From the NCBI GenBank assembly GCA_013140765.1, contig JABFSE010000008.1, positions 62,001 to 126,000 on the forward strand: a DNA stretch of 64,000 nt. The letters run 5' to 3'. The position numbers were made by a program, and so were the translations under genes. The first letter of the stretch is position 1, and each line of letters begins with the position of its first letter. Source of the stretch: Sulfuriferula sp. (GTDB lineage: Bacteria; Pseudomonadota; Gammaproteobacteria; Burkholderiales; Sulfuriferulaceae). Positions 21,638 through 30,741 of the stretch are shown in pieces. The notes below the pieces were generated by a model. That model was not told the origin of the DNA, made no database searches, and was given only the letters and a program-made list of their open reading frames with translations.

Positions 21638-22675
21638 TCAGCCCCGCACAGGCGGCAACCATTTTTGCACTGAGCGCGGTAAGCGTTCAAATACGCGGAT
21701 ACGCACGCTGTGCCAAAAAGCTGACAGCATTAACAATGCCATACCGATGACAAATGCCACCAAGGCAAAGCTAAAGCTCACCATGTCGTATTGTTTCAAC
21801 AAGGCGGCAAAAGTAAATAACACATAAGCCAATGCCGACACCATCAATGCGCGTCTATCCACACAGATAGAAATCAACGCCACGCCCAAATACACAGCCA
21901 ACACTGCCAACGCCTGTAAGCCCGTCACCACACCACCTGATGCCGTTAATGACGTAAACACGGGATGAATTAGCAGTGGTGCGGCGAGTAAATGTAACCA
22001 AAAAGCCACATCGGAACGCCCTGTTTGACGTTCAATATCACTCATATCCCACTTCATCGCTAACAAAAACACCACCACGCCGACGACGAACAACAGCGGA
22101 GTCAGCGACACCACGCCGAACCACGTTTTAATCAACTGTAACACCACGGCCAGCACTGCAATCGCCACCGCCGCCACCCCTGCCGCGACCGTAATCGGCA
22201 CATGAAAACGTTGCCAATGCGCCATCGCCACTAAACCCGCCGCCAAGCCTGACACCAGCAACTGTATCACTAGCTCCGTTTCGCCTACACCGCCTAAGTG
22301 CATATTACCGCCCAACAACACCATCGTGCCAGCAAACACGCCGCCTACACAAGCGAACAACAACACAATAGACGGCAACGCCATGCGTCGCACACGGGTG
22401 AAAAACTCAGCTAATCCCCAAGCAAAGCCAGCAACGATGAAGCCGCTAATACCAGGCGAGGTAATTAACGCACCTAAAAAAGCCACTGCCGACAGCAATA
22501 ACACGCTGGCTATCACCACGAACACATCGTTAAAACCAGAAATTAGGCGGAAATGCTCTTCGTCAACCGAGCTAGATTGCGCCTGTTCAGCGACATAGTT
22601 GCGAAACGCCTGTGCTGTCTGCGCGGGTACGATGCCTGCGTCAACTGCCGAATTAAGATCTTCATCTGTGTACAT
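21638..22675 (-). CDS. Multi-pass membrane protein of unknown function
   Basis: A 345-residue protein with a short soluble N-terminal helix region (residues 1-50, MYTDEDLNSAVDAGIVPAQT) and about ten hydrophobic segments through residue 330. It resembles DUF2157-like membrane proteins in layout but I cannot name the family firmly. No transport or catalytic motif was seen. The gene lies 16 bases after recX in the same direction and may be at the end of the recA-recX transcript. The tail RVFERLPRSVQKWLPPVRG is basic and cytoplasmic. Confidence 0.75.
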   Translation of the reverse strand: MYTDEDLNSAVDAGIVPAQTAQAFRNYVAEQAQSSSVDEEHFRLISGFNDVFVVIASVLLLSAVAFLGALITSPGISGFIVAGFAWGLAEFFTRVRRMALPSIVLLFACVGGVFAGTMVLLGGNMHLGGVGETELVIQLLVSGLAAGLVAMAHWQRFHVPITVAAGVAAVAIAVLAVVLQLIKTWFGVVSLTPLLFVVGVVVFLLAMKWDMSDIERQTGRSDVAFWLHLLAAPLLIHPVFTSLTASGGVVTGLQALAVLAVYLGVALISICVDRRALMVSALAYVLFTFAALLKQYDMVSFSFALVAFVIGMALLMLSAFWHSVRIRVFERLPRSVQKWLPPVRG

Positions 22676-22691
22676 AAATTGACCTTCTAGG

Positions 22692-23189
22692 TTAAATAGT
22701 CACTGCGTGTTTCATGACTTTATAAATCACATCCATCTCAAAACCGCGTGACTGCAAGAATCGCATTTGTTTATTGCGTTCTTGCTGTGTCGTGGCTGGT
22801 TCGCCGTATTTTTTTTGCCAAATGAGTAAAGCGCGGTCAAATTCGCTGTCTTGCAGATTTACCAAAACATCGCTAATCAGCGACTCAGCCACGCCTTGCT
22901 GGCGTAGCTCATGCTCAATTTTGCGACTGCCAAAACGCATTTGGCTGGCATGAGCACGTTGCTCTGCGTAACGCGCATCAGACAACCAGCCACGCTGTTC
23001 TAAATCATCTAATAAAGCAGTGAGTTTTTCGGTATCCTCAGTGTGAGGACTAAGTTTACGTTGTAGTTCTAAACGCGTATGTTCACGCCGTGCCAATGCG
23101 TCAACCGCACGGGCACGGAGTGATTTTTCTACCTTAGGACGCGCTTCAGGATCGGCTGTAAACGGCTCGTCCTCAGGTTCGATGCGCAA
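22692..23189 (-). CDS. recX: Regulatory protein RecX
   Basis: A 165-residue helical protein made of RecX three-helix repeats: RAVDALARREHTRLELQRKL, then LEQRGWLSDARYAEQRA with the conserved SDxRYAE motif, and RFGSRKIEHELRQQGVA. RecX binds RecA filaments and limits their extension. It starts 12 bases after the recA stop, so the two are co-transcribed, the usual arrangement. An N-terminal extension rich in Asp, Glu and Pro (1-22) precedes the family core. Confidence 0.93.
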   Translation of the reverse strand: MRIEPEDEPFTADPEARPKVEKSLRARAVDALARREHTRLELQRKLSPHTEDTEKLTALLDDLEQRGWLSDARYAEQRAHASQMRFGSRKIEHELRQQGVAESLISDVLVNLQDSEFDRALLIWQKKYGEPATTQQERNKQMRFLQSRGFEMDVIYKVMKHAVTI

Positions 23190-23201
23190 GCTCGTAACCT
23201 A

Positions 23202-24239
23202 TCAGACTTCGTCTTTGCTTGCCGCATCACCGATTTTAACGGTATGCGGAATAATACCAATCGCGGCACGCACTTTATTCTCTATTTCACGTGCGATTTC
23301 TGGATGCTCACGCAAATACTCACGTGAATTATCCTTGCCTTGACCAATTTTTTCACCGTTGTAAGCATACCAAGCACCTGCTTTATCAACGATTTTGTGA
23401 ACTACACCCAGCTCGATAATTTCACCTTCACGAGAAATACCTTCGCCATACAAAATATCAAATTCAGCCTGCTTAAATGGCGGCGCAACTTTATTTTTGA
23501 CCACTTTAACGCGCGTCTCAGAGCCGACGATTTCCTCACCTTTTTTAATTGCGCCAGTACGACGTATATCCAAACGCACCGAAGCGTAGAATTTCAGCGC
23601 GTTACCGCCCGTGGTGGTTTCAGGGCTACCAAACATCACGCCGATTTTCATACGAATCTGGTTAATAAAAATCACCAAGGTATTCGTGCGTTTGATATTA
23701 CCCGTCAGCTTACGCAAGGCTTGGCTCATCAAACGCGCTTGCAAACCCATATGCGAATCGCCCATTTCGCCTTCGATTTCAGCTTTAGGTGTCAACGCCG
23801 CCACCGAATCCACTACCACAATATCAACCGAACCCGAACGCACCAACATGTCCGCAATTTCCAACGCCTGCTCGCCCGTATCAGGCTGAGAAATCAGCAA
23901 TTCACCGACATTCACACCCAGTTTTTGCGCATATTGCGGGTCTAGTGCGTGTTCCGCATCAATAAACGCCGCCGTACCACCTAGTTTCTGCATTTCAGCA
24001 ATAACTTGCAAAGTCAACGTGGTTTTACCCGATGATTCAGGACCGTAAATCTCCACCACCCGCCCACGCGGCAAACCGCCTACGCCCAGCGCAATATCCA
24101 AGCCCAACGAACCCGTGGAAACCACCTGCACATCATTCACCACCTCGCCATCACCCAAACGCATGATAGAACCTTTGCCAAAACTTTTCTCGATTTGCGC
24201 CAAGGCTGCGGCAAGTGCTTTGCTTCTATTTTCGTCCAT
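23202..24239 (-). CDS. recA: Recombinase RecA
   Basis: A 345-residue RecA of normal length. Walker [10 protein letters not shown] is near residue 66, the DNA-binding loop regions ([18 protein letters not shown] and [20 protein letters not shown]) are complete, and the C-terminus is acidic as usual. It promotes strand exchange and LexA cleavage. AAGGAAA precedes the ATG by about 7 bases. I looked for a LexA box (CTGT-N8-ACAG) in the 55 bases upstream and did not find a convincing one. Confidence 0.97.
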   Translation of the reverse strand: MDENRSKALAAALAQIEKSFGKGSIMRLGDGEVVNDVQVVSTGSLGLDIALGVGGLPRGRVVEIYGPESSGKTTLTLQVIAEMQKLGGTAAFIDAEHALDPQYAQKLGVNVGELLISQPDTGEQALEIADMLVRSGSVDIVVVDSVAALTPKAEIEGEMGDSHMGLQARLMSQALRKLTGNIKRTNTLVIFINQIRMKIGVMFGSPETTTGGNALKFYASVRLDIRRTGAIKKGEEIVGSETRVKVVKNKVAPPFKQAEFDILYGEGISREGEIIELGVVHKIVDKAGAWYAYNGEKIGQGKDNSREYLREHPEIAREIENKVRAAIGIIPHTVKIGDAASKDEV

Positions 24240-24293
24240 ATATTTTCCTTGTCATTGAGTGTGATGTACCGTTCGCGATTATCGCATAAAAAC

Positions 24294-24788
24294 TTACCCC
24301 AGCAATGCTTCTACCCCAGCTAATGCCGCCGCGACCGCTAGTGCGCGGATTTCGTCGCGGTCACCTTGGAACTGATAGGTGGTTACCGATGTTGTGCCGT
24401 CGCGCGTTGCCCAGCCTATACACACGGTGCCGACGGGCTTTTGCGGTGTGCCGCCACCTGGACCTGCGATGCCTGAAATTGAGAGGGCAATATCTGCCAA
24501 GCTGTGTTGCAATGCCCCTGTTGCCATTTCGCGCACGGTATTTTCGGAAACAGCACCATGCAAATTGATAATGTCCATGCTCACGCCCAATTGCGCGTGT
24601 TTGGCATCGTTACTGTAAGTAATAAAACCTCTGTCATACCATGCCGAGCTACCGGGTACAGCGGTCATCACCATGCCTACCCAACCGCCCGTACATGATT
24701 CGGCGGTGGCTAATGTCATACCGCGCTGGCGTAATATCCGCCCTGTTGCTACGGCTAATTGATACAGTTCGGCATCAGTTGGTCTCAT
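24294..24788 (-). CDS. pncC: Nicotinamide-nucleotide amidohydrolase (CinA C-terminal type)
   Basis: A 164-residue stand-alone CinA C-terminal domain. Conserved motifs are TLATAESCTGGWVGM with the catalytic Ser, GFITYSNDAKHAQLGV, SISGIAGPGGGTPQKPVGTV and the ending. The enzyme converts nicotinamide mononucleotide to nicotinate mononucleotide in NAD recycling. The ATG at 24788 overlaps the pgpA stop as ATGA, so I prefer it to the upstream ATG at 24800, which lies inside pgpA. Confidence 0.92.
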   Translation of the reverse strand: MRPTDAELYQLAVATGRILRQRGMTLATAESCTGGWVGMVMTAVPGSSAWYDRGFITYSNDAKHAQLGVSMDIINLHGAVSENTVREMATGALQHSLADIALSISGIAGPGGGTPQKPVGTVCIGWATRDGTTSVTTYQFQGDRDEIRALAVAAALAGVEALLG

Positions 24789-25273
24789 GTCAACACCCAT
24801 AACATCATGTATAAGCTGGCGATGGCAAACCCTGCCGCCAACAAATCATCCAGCATCACGCCTAAGCCGTTTTTAATGTGCGTATCAAACCAGCTAATCG
24901 GGAACGGTTTCCAAATATCAAACAAACGAAATAGCCCGAATGCGACCGACCACCACAGCACACTGAGTGGCGTAAATACCAGCACCAGCCACATAGCAAC
25001 GATTTCATCCCAGACGATACCGCCATGGTCAGACACGCCTAGATTACGTCCTGCCACATCACAAATATAAATCCCCGCGACGAAAGCCAGCGCAATCAAC
25101 ACTAGCATTTGCGTTTGATTCAACACCAGCATCAAGCCATAATACAAAGGCAAAGCGACCAGCGTACCCCACGTACCAGGGGCTTTAGCTGCTAATCCCG
25201 CGCCGAAGCCAAACGCTAAAAAATGCGCAGGATGGCGGCTAACAAAATGCCAATCAGCACGCAAAATGATCAT
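24785..25273 (-). CDS. pgpA: Phosphatidylglycerophosphatase A
   Basis: A 162-residue membrane protein of the PgpA family. The conserved segments FGFGAGLAAKAPGTWGTLVA and DHGGIVWDEIVAMWLVL with the metal-binding acidic residues are present, with four membrane helices. It dephosphorylates phosphatidylglycerol phosphate in the inner membrane. Its start overlaps thiL by 20 bases, and its stop overlaps pncC. The thiL-pgpA order is standard in proteobacteria. Confidence 0.93.
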   Translation of the reverse strand: MIILRADWHFVSRHPAHFLAFGFGAGLAAKAPGTWGTLVALPLYYGLMLVLNQTQMLVLIALAFVAGIYICDVAGRNLGVSDHGGIVWDEIVAMWLVLVFTPLSVLWWSVAFGLFRLFDIWKPFPISWFDTHIKNGLGVMLDDLLAAGFAIASLYMMLWVLT

Positions 25274-26213
25274 ATCCCGCTAAGTTAAACGACATCAATT
25301 GCCCATCGGCATCAACGCATTGCAGTCCACCATCAGCAACGATTGCGCCTATGCTCGTCAGCCGTATATTGAGCGTATCCGCGAGTGCTAAGATAGTCGC
25401 CGTTTGCACCGCAGGTGCGGTAAAGCATAATTCGTAATCATCGCCACCTGCTAACACGCATCGATCATAATCAGGATGCGCGACTAAATCGGCAACGATT
25501 TCGCTGCTAGGCAAAGCAGTGTAATGCAAGCACGCCCCCACTTGGCTACGTTGCAAAATATGTCCTAAATCGGCTAACAAGCCATCAGAAATATCTACCG
25601 CGCTGTGAGCAATTTGGCGTAGCGCGATACCTAATGCCACTCGGGGTGTGGGTGCGTGCAAGCGTTGTGCAAGTGCCGCCATATCCACCTCGTTTAATTG
25701 CAGTCGCCCCTGCATCGCCGCTAACGCAAATGCCGCATCGCCTAGCGTACCTGACACCCAAATAACATCTCCCACCTGCGCACCATCACGTCGCAAAGCC
25801 TGATTAACAGGCACTTCGCCTATCACCGTCAGCGTCAAGCTCAATGCCCCACGCGTGGTATCGCCGCCCACCAAACGTATCTGGTACGCATCTGCACAGC
25901 GATACAGGCCAGCCGCATAACTTGCCAGCCAGTCCTCATTGACTTCAGGCAAACTAATCGCCAAGGTACACCAGCGCGGCGTTGCGCCCATTGCAGCGAG
26001 GTCGGATAGATTAACCGCTAGGCTTTTCCAACCTAGCAAATCAGGGTCGGCATCAGGGAAAAAATGCACACCCGCCACCAGCGTATCAGTCGAAACGGCA
26101 AGTTGCGTATGCGTATTAGGTTGCAATAAAGCACAATCGTCACCTACCCCCAACACCACATCAGGCGTAGGGCGAGAAAAGTATTGCTGGATGAGATTAA
26201 ACTCACTAGACAT
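25254..26213 (-). CDS. thiL: Thiamine-monophosphate kinase
   Basis: A 319-residue enzyme of the PurM/ThiL fold that phosphorylates thiamine monophosphate to the active diphosphate. Motifs include GVGDDCALLQPNTHTQLAVS then TDTLVAGVHF near the N-terminus, VNLSDLAAMGATP, and VGGDTTRG, and DISDGLLADLGH in the C-terminal half. Length is normal. It starts one base after the nusB stop and belongs to the rib-nusB-thiL-pgpA operon. Confidence 0.94.
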   Translation of the reverse strand: MSSEFNLIQQYFSRPTPDVVLGVGDDCALLQPNTHTQLAVSTDTLVAGVHFFPDADPDLLGWKSLAVNLSDLAAMGATPRWCTLAISLPEVNEDWLASYAAGLYRCADAYQIRLVGGDTTRGALSLTLTVIGEVPVNQALRRDGAQVGDVIWVSGTLGDAAFALAAMQGRLQLNEVDMAALAQRLHAPTPRVALGIALRQIAHSAVDISDGLLADLGHILQRSQVGACLHYTALPSSEIVADLVAHPDYDRCVLAGGDDYELCFTAPAVQTATILALADTLNIRLTSIGAIVADGGLQCVDADGQLMSFNLAGYDHFAC

Positions 26214-26214
26214 A

Positions 26215-26652
26215 TTATCTGGGCGCGCGAGGCTTATTCACTTCTGCGCTACGCACTTGCGCAGCGATTTTGTCCATTACGCCATTGACGTATTTATGCC
26301 CATCCGTGCCGCCAAATGTTTTAGTCAATTCCACCGCCTCATTGATAATCACACGGTAAGGCACTGCTAAGCTATGCAGTAACTCTTGCGTACCCAACAA
26401 CAACACAGCGTGTTCTACGGGGCTTAATTCGGACATCGCCCTATCGACAAAATGCGATATGCGTAAATCCAACTCAGCCACATTCGCCACTACACCATGC
26501 AATAGGCTGGACAACATCGCCTCATCGACTTCAGGATAGCCCGCATCTTCACGCAATTGCGTCATTACATCATTGACAGGCTGTTGATTTAACAGCCATA
26601 AATAAATACCTTGTACCGCGAATTCACGCGATTTACGTCTATTTCCGCTCAT
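26215..26652 (-). CDS. nusB: Transcription antitermination factor NusB
   Basis: A 145-residue all-helical protein with the NusB pattern: RRKSREFAVQGIYLWLLNQQ at the N-terminus, then LSPVEHAVLLLGTQELLH, VIINEAVELTKTFGGTDGHK and YVNGVMDKIA. NusB with NusE binds boxA RNA to drive rRNA antitermination. Its start overlaps the ribH stop by 4 bases (ATGA type), the common ribH-nusB coupling. Confidence 0.95.
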   Translation of the reverse strand: MSGNRRKSREFAVQGIYLWLLNQQPVNDVMTQLREDAGYPEVDEAMLSSLLHGVVANVAELDLRISHFVDRAMSELSPVEHAVLLLGTQELLHSLAVPYRVIINEAVELTKTFGGTDGHKYVNGVMDKIAAQVRSAEVNKPRAPR

Positions 26653-27116
26653 AACACCTTCAATAAGTTAGCCATTTCAATCGCACATTCTGCCGCTTCC
26701 GCACCTTTAACTACCGTGCGGATATGCGCTTGCTCGTCGGTATCCGTCGTCAACACCGCATTTGCAATCGGCACACCCGTATCCAACTGCACGCGGGTAA
26801 TCCCACTCGCCATTTCGTTCGATACCACCTCAAAATGGTAAGTATCGCCACGCACCACAGAACCTATTGCCACCAGCGCATCATACTTGCCGCTCAACGC
26901 CAGTTTACGTAAAGTGATAGGTATTTCCAAAGCACCTGGCACGTTAATAATCAGCATGTTATCAGATTTAACGCCCAATTCCGCCAGCTTATCCACGCAC
27001 GATGCCAGCAAAGCATCACAAATATCGCGATTAAAACGGCTCATCACAATCGCAATCCGCAACGTCTCGCCCGCCATATTTGTTTCTACTTCACGTGTAT
27101 TTTTGTATGTTGCCAT
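26649..27116 (-). CDS. ribH: 6,7-dimethyl-8-ribityllumazine synthase
   Basis: A 155-residue lumazine synthase. Conserved sites are IVMSRFNRDICDALL, VPGALEIPITLRKLA, AIGSVVRGDTYHFEVVSNE with the catalytic His, and GVPIANAVLTTDTDEQA. It condenses the ribityl-pyrimidine with the butanone phosphate made by RibB and assembles as a capsid-like shell. In this genome it is separated from ribBA by a nuclease gene and a DUF4160/DUF2442 pair. The start used gives the normal length. Confidence 0.95.
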   Translation of the reverse strand: MATYKNTREVETNMAGETLRIAIVMSRFNRDICDALLASCVDKLAELGVKSDNMLIINVPGALEIPITLRKLALSGKYDALVAIGSVVRGDTYHFEVVSNEMASGITRVQLDTGVPIANAVLTTDTDEQAHIRTVVKGAEAAECAIEMANLLKVL

Positions 27117-27172
27117 GTTTACCCTTAAAAACTAAATAGTCGCGACCAACTCAACGACACGCTCAAAAAACA

Positions 27173-27439
27173 TCAAACTGGCGCAATTTTCGCCACCAAT
27201 GGAAATAATTCAGGCTGGCGTATCGACTCGACCGCCAAATCCACATCCAACAACGGCCAATATAAATGATTAGCACTGGGCCATTCCACCGTTGTAATTT
27301 GCGCCAACGTAGCTGACTGAAACCAAGGAAAATCAGTATAGGGCACAAACAGCTCATCTCCCCGCAAATTAAGCCAAAAGCCGTGGTTAGACGCTAAAAA
27401 CACCTCGACCCCAGTATCAGAAATAGCTGCGCCAAGCAT
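27173..27439 (-). CDS. DUF2442 family protein
   Basis: An 88-residue protein with the DUF2442 pattern FLASNHGFWLNLRGDELFVP then YTDFPWFQSATLAQITTVEW and YWPLLDVDLAVESI. The family is frequently paired with DUF4160 proteins in a TA-like layout, but its activity is not established. The ATG at 27439 is chosen because AGGAG lies 7 bases upstream; it overlaps the end of the DUF4160 gene by 23 bases. It is followed by ribH after 56 bases. Confidence 0.82.
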   Translation of the reverse strand: MLGAAISDTGVEVFLASNHGFWLNLRGDELFVPYTDFPWFQSATLAQITTVEWPSANHLYWPLLDVDLAVESIRQPELFPLVAKIAPV

Positions 27440-27650
27440 GGACAATCTCCTCATAATGACTACGTGTTAGCGATAATGCTTCATGAAGTTGCTGTTTTGA
27501 TAAACCTTGACTCATTGCCAATGCGATTTCAGGCTCTAGCCAAAATTTAGCCTCGCCATCCGTATGCGCAACATGCACATGCATACGCGCTTCTTCACGC
27601 GAAAAGAAAAAGAAACGAAATGCACCTTGTCGGAATACGGTTGGAGCCAT
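27417..27650 (-). CDS. DUF4160 family protein
   Basis: A 77-residue protein matching DUF4160: MAPTVFRQGAFRFFFFSREE followed by RMHVHVAHTDGEAKFWLEP. The HVHV segment after a basic residue is the family hallmark. The family is usually found with DUF2442, and the pair is suspected to be a toxin-antitoxin or similar accessory module. It starts 23 bases after the DUF262-HNH gene and overlaps the DUF2442 gene. Confidence 0.84.
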   Translation of the reverse strand: MAPTVFRQGAFRFFFFSREEARMHVHVAHTDGEAKFWLEPEIALAMSQGLSKQQLHEALSLTRSHYEEIVHAWRSYF

Positions 27651-27673
27651 GCCAATTATACCCCGACTTCTAT

Positions 27674-29023
27674 CTACGCAGCCTCAAGCCTAGGTCTCGC
27701 CCAATTACAGTACCTGTGTGTAAGCCTAGCATTTTCAGGGATGGTTTTTCCACCCATCCAGTACTGCTTAATATGATCAATCGCTGCATCATCAATAGAT
27801 TGGATACGCTGCTGACATATCGCACAAGTAGGATTCGCATTTATCATGATTTCTTTTAACTGATAAGAAAAACAACGCGGTTCTTTTTGATTAACACCAA
27901 GAATATTTTGCAGTGTCAATCGCCACTTATCAAATCGCATAGTAACAGCCTGAACAGAACTTGTAGATAACTCAATAGCATCAACAAACTCCTGATCTTC
28001 CGTCATAAGATAGATCAAAGCCTCTTTAATAGCATCAAGATGCTGAAAAACTCTATTCTTATCTTCTTTTGCAAAAGAGTACATTAGAATGTCAAATAAC
28101 GAGGTGTTGAATTTTTTTGGCTCCCAAAAACCATTAGGTTGCCCTTCCTTACCTTTATAAAATCGTTTGAAAGCATGATTATCGAATAGTGACCGAATAA
28201 TTTGACATGCATTCTTAAAAGCAGCTTTCAATTCAACCAGCTCTTTATCTGTTATATCTCGCTTTTCATACGCTTCAAGGTTTAGAAAGTTACGAATAGG
28301 TGCTTTATAATTTAGATACGTTTTATGATAAAACGCACAGAAGCGTAATACAAGCTCCTTATCTTTCATCCGTTTATCTGGTGATTTCAGACCGCAGATA
28401 TACATAAAATCAGGATCCGAAGCCATATCTTTTAATGCCACATTAAAATTTCCACGATACAAGCAGTTTCTTAACTCTTGATCATTTAGCTGAACGGATC
28501 CCGTGTTCAAACGTTCAAAAATTTCAAACTTGAGATTTTCACTCGAATCTTTTTGAAAAGTTATCGCTCGAATTTTGTAATAACGTACTTTATCTTGCAA
28601 TTCTTCAGATAGCTCAGAGAAACGTTTACCATTTAAGTCGGAACAAACATTCAAACCACTTAATTTAAATGGCTTTCCATCTGGAAAAACGCCATCAATA
28701 AATGCAAAAAACGAAGTCAAGCGCTGCTGCCCATCAATCACATACTCTTTTCCATCTTTTTCTTCAGACAAGTAAATAATTGGCAAAGGGATGCCCAGGA
28801 TAGCAGACTCAATTAACTTACTTGCTTTTGTGGCATCCCACACATACTGACGTTGAAAGTCTGGCTGTAAAATCAAACGCCCTCTTTTTTGTTTATCATG
28901 AAGAGAGCTAATTTCTAAATCGCCACTAGAAGTAAATATCCGATTATCCTGCTGAGGAATTAAAATCTCCTCTTCAACTTCAACTTCATCTTCAAATTTC
29001 AAATCAAAATCATCATCAACCAT
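27674..29023 (-). CDS. DUF262-HNH endonuclease, GmrSD-like
   Basis: A 449-residue protein. The N-terminal part has the DUF262 signature PDFQRQYVWDATKASKLIES and the nucleotide-binding motif YVIDGQQRLTSFFAF near residue 95. The C-terminus has an HNH nuclease: CAICQQR, AIDHIKQYWMGG and NARLTHRYCN. GmrSD and relatives are NTP-dependent nucleases that restrict phages with modified DNA; single-chain DUF262-HNH proteins have been linked to phage defence. The ATG at 29023 has GGGAG 5 bases upstream. It sits 27 bases after ribBA in the same direction and is more AT-rich than its neighbours, which suggests insertion into the riboflavin operon. Confidence 0.85.
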   Translation of the reverse strand: MVDDDFDLKFEDEVEVEEEILIPQQDNRIFTSSGDLEISSLHDKQKRGRLILQPDFQRQYVWDATKASKLIESAILGIPLPIIYLSEEKDGKEYVIDGQQRLTSFFAFIDGVFPDGKPFKLSGLNVCSDLNGKRFSELSEELQDKVRYYKIRAITFQKDSSENLKFEIFERLNTGSVQLNDQELRNCLYRGNFNVALKDMASDPDFMYICGLKSPDKRMKDKELVLRFCAFYHKTYLNYKAPIRNFLNLEAYEKRDITDKELVELKAAFKNACQIIRSLFDNHAFKRFYKGKEGQPNGFWEPKKFNTSLFDILMYSFAKEDKNRVFQHLDAIKEALIYLMTEDQEFVDAIELSTSSVQAVTMRFDKWRLTLQNILGVNQKEPRCFSYQLKEIMINANPTCAICQQRIQSIDDAAIDHIKQYWMGGKTIPENARLTHRYCNWARPRLEAA

Positions 29024-29050
29024 TATCACTCCCGTTGAAAACACCTTACC

Positions 29051-30139
29051 CTACTCTTCGCTATACCCAACCACCTCCAACCCGAACCCCGCCAACGAGG
29101 GCATTTTGCGTTGTTTTGCCATTAAGCGCATTTTACCTACGCCTACGTCTTTCAAAATCTGTGCGCCGATGCCGTAGTTGCGCACGTCCCATTTTTGCGC
29201 GGGTTTGACTTCGTTGCTGGGCAAGGCATGGCTCAATAATTCATCTGCCGTTTCAGGCCTATGCAACAGCACCAGCACGCCCGCGCCCGCCGTAGCGATT
29301 TTTTCCAGCGCACGGTTAACACCGTAGCTATGTAACGGGCTATCCATTTCCAGCACGTCCATCACCGAGACTGGTTCATGCACACGTGCCAAAGTCTCCG
29401 TTTCGGCACTGATTTCACCTTTGACTAATGCGAGATGCGCCGCACCTGAGATTTTTTCACGGTAAGCTATCAGCTTGAATTCGCCAAATGCCGTGGTAAT
29501 TGCCCGCTCGCCGACGCGTTCTATCAGGCTTTCGTTCTGGTTGCGATAATGTATCAAATCCACTATCGCACCGATTTTCAAACCATGCTCTTGCGCATAA
29601 ATTATCAAATCAGGCAACCGCGCCATATCGCCGTCTTCTTTCAAAATCTCGCAAATAACTGCCGCAGGCTCCAGCCCCGCGATGCCTGCCAAATCGCAAC
29701 CCGCTTCAGTGTGCCCAGCACGTATCAACACCCCGCCTGGTTGTGCGCGTAATGGAAAAATATGCCCAGGCTGGATAATATCCGTCGCCTTAGCATGTTT
29801 CGCCACTGCCGCTTGTATCGTGCAAGCGCGATCTGCGGCTGAAATACCCGTAGTCACGCCCTCGGCGGCTTCGATGGAAATGGTAAACGCGGTGCTGTAA
29901 GGCGATTGATTATCCGACACCATCTGCCGCAAACCCAGCTGTTTGCAACGCTCATCGGTCAAGGTCAAGCACACTAAGCCGCGCCCAAACTTCGCCATGA
30001 AGTTAATCGCTTCAGGCGTGGCAAATTCAGCCGCCATCACCAAATCGCCCTCGTTTTCACGGTCTTCTTCATCGACCAGCACCACCATCTTGCCAGCTTT
30101 GATGTCGGCGATAATATCTTCTATAGGGCTTAAACTCAT
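29051..30139 (-). CDS. ribBA: 3,4-dihydroxy-2-butanone-4-phosphate synthase with a non-catalytic GCHII-like domain
   Basis: A 362-residue two-domain protein. Residues 1-200 are a complete RibB domain ([23 protein letters not shown]) that makes the four-carbon unit of riboflavin from ribulose 5-phosphate. Residues 205-362 have the RibA fold ([27 protein letters not shown]) but lack the three zinc-binding cysteines of GTP cyclohydrolase II: where CxxxDxxxSxxCDC is expected the sequence reads [13 protein letters not shown]. This second domain therefore cannot be an active RibA, and a separate ribA must exist elsewhere. The start overlaps the ribE stop by 4 bases. Confidence 0.93.
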   Translation of the reverse strand: MSLSPIEDIIADIKAGKMVVLVDEEDRENEGDLVMAAEFATPEAINFMAKFGRGLVCLTLTDERCKQLGLRQMVSDNQSPYSTAFTISIEAAEGVTTGISAADRACTIQAAVAKHAKATDIIQPGHIFPLRAQPGGVLIRAGHTEAGCDLAGIAGLEPAAVICEILKEDGDMARLPDLIIYAQEHGLKIGAIVDLIHYRNQNESLIERVGERAITTAFGEFKLIAYREKISGAAHLALVKGEISAETETLARVHEPVSVMDVLEMDSPLHSYGVNRALEKIATAGAGVLVLLHRPETADELLSHALPSNEVKPAQKWDVRNYGIGAQILKDVGVGKMRLMAKQRKMPSLAGFGLEVVGYSEE

Positions 30140-30732
30140 TTAGATTCCTGATAATTAAGGATACGTTCGGCGTAACGCGCCATCATGTCGATTTCCAGAT
30201 TAACACGACTGCCAGCGGTTAGCGTATGTAAATTGGTATTGCTTAATGTGTGTGGAATCAGGTTAATGCTGAATTCATCGCCAGCCACGCGGTTCACCGT
30301 CAAGCTCACGCCATTGACCGTCACCGAACCTTTGGCCACAATAAACTTAGCAATGTCACTGGGCGCGTGTATAACCAGCTCAAAACAATCGCCCACCGCG
30401 TCAAAGCTGACCACAGCACCCACGCCATCGACATGACCAGACACCAAATGCCCGCCCAACCTATCCGCCAGCCGCAAGGCTTTTTCCAGATTGACCAACG
30501 CACCAGCAGGGAAACCCACCGTACAGCGGAAAGTTTCAGCCGACACATCCACGCTAAAACCCTGCGGCGACAAGGCAATCACCGTTAAACACACGCCATT
30601 GCACGCTATCGAGTCACCCAGTGCTACATCGCTTAAATCCAGCGTCGCCGCGTCTATCAACAAACGCGCATCGTCATTGCTAGGCGCAACCGCCGCCACC
30701 TTGCCCACCGCTTGAATTATCCCTGTAAACAC
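30136..30732 (-). CDS. ribE: Riboflavin synthase, alpha chain
   Basis: A 198-residue enzyme made of two similar lumazine-binding halves: [15 protein letters not shown] and [13 protein letters not shown] in the first, [15 protein letters not shown] and [12 protein letters not shown] in the second. It performs the final dismutation to riboflavin. It begins 9 bases after yebC and couples to ribBA by a 4-base overlap. No FMN riboswitch could fit upstream because the spacing is only a few bases. Confidence 0.95.
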   Translation of the reverse strand: MFTGIIQAVGKVAAVAPSNDDARLLIDAATLDLSDVALGDSIACNGVCLTVIALSPQGFSVDVSAETFRCTVGFPAGALVNLEKALRLADRLGGHLVSGHVDGVGAVVSFDAVGDCFELVIHAPSDIAKFIVAKGSVTVNGVSLTVNRVAGDEFSINLIPHTLSNTNLHTLTAGSRVNLEIDMMARYAERILNYQESK

Positions 30733-30741
30733 AGCCGTCCT

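Noticed and set aside
23340-23945. 201-codon plus-strand frame over recA
   Set aside because: Antisense shadow of recA; RecA motifs on the other strand are unmistakable.
24240-24293. Possible LexA (SOS) box upstream of recA
   Set aside because: No CTGT-N8-ACAG or close variant was found in this short interval; control may lie elsewhere or differ.
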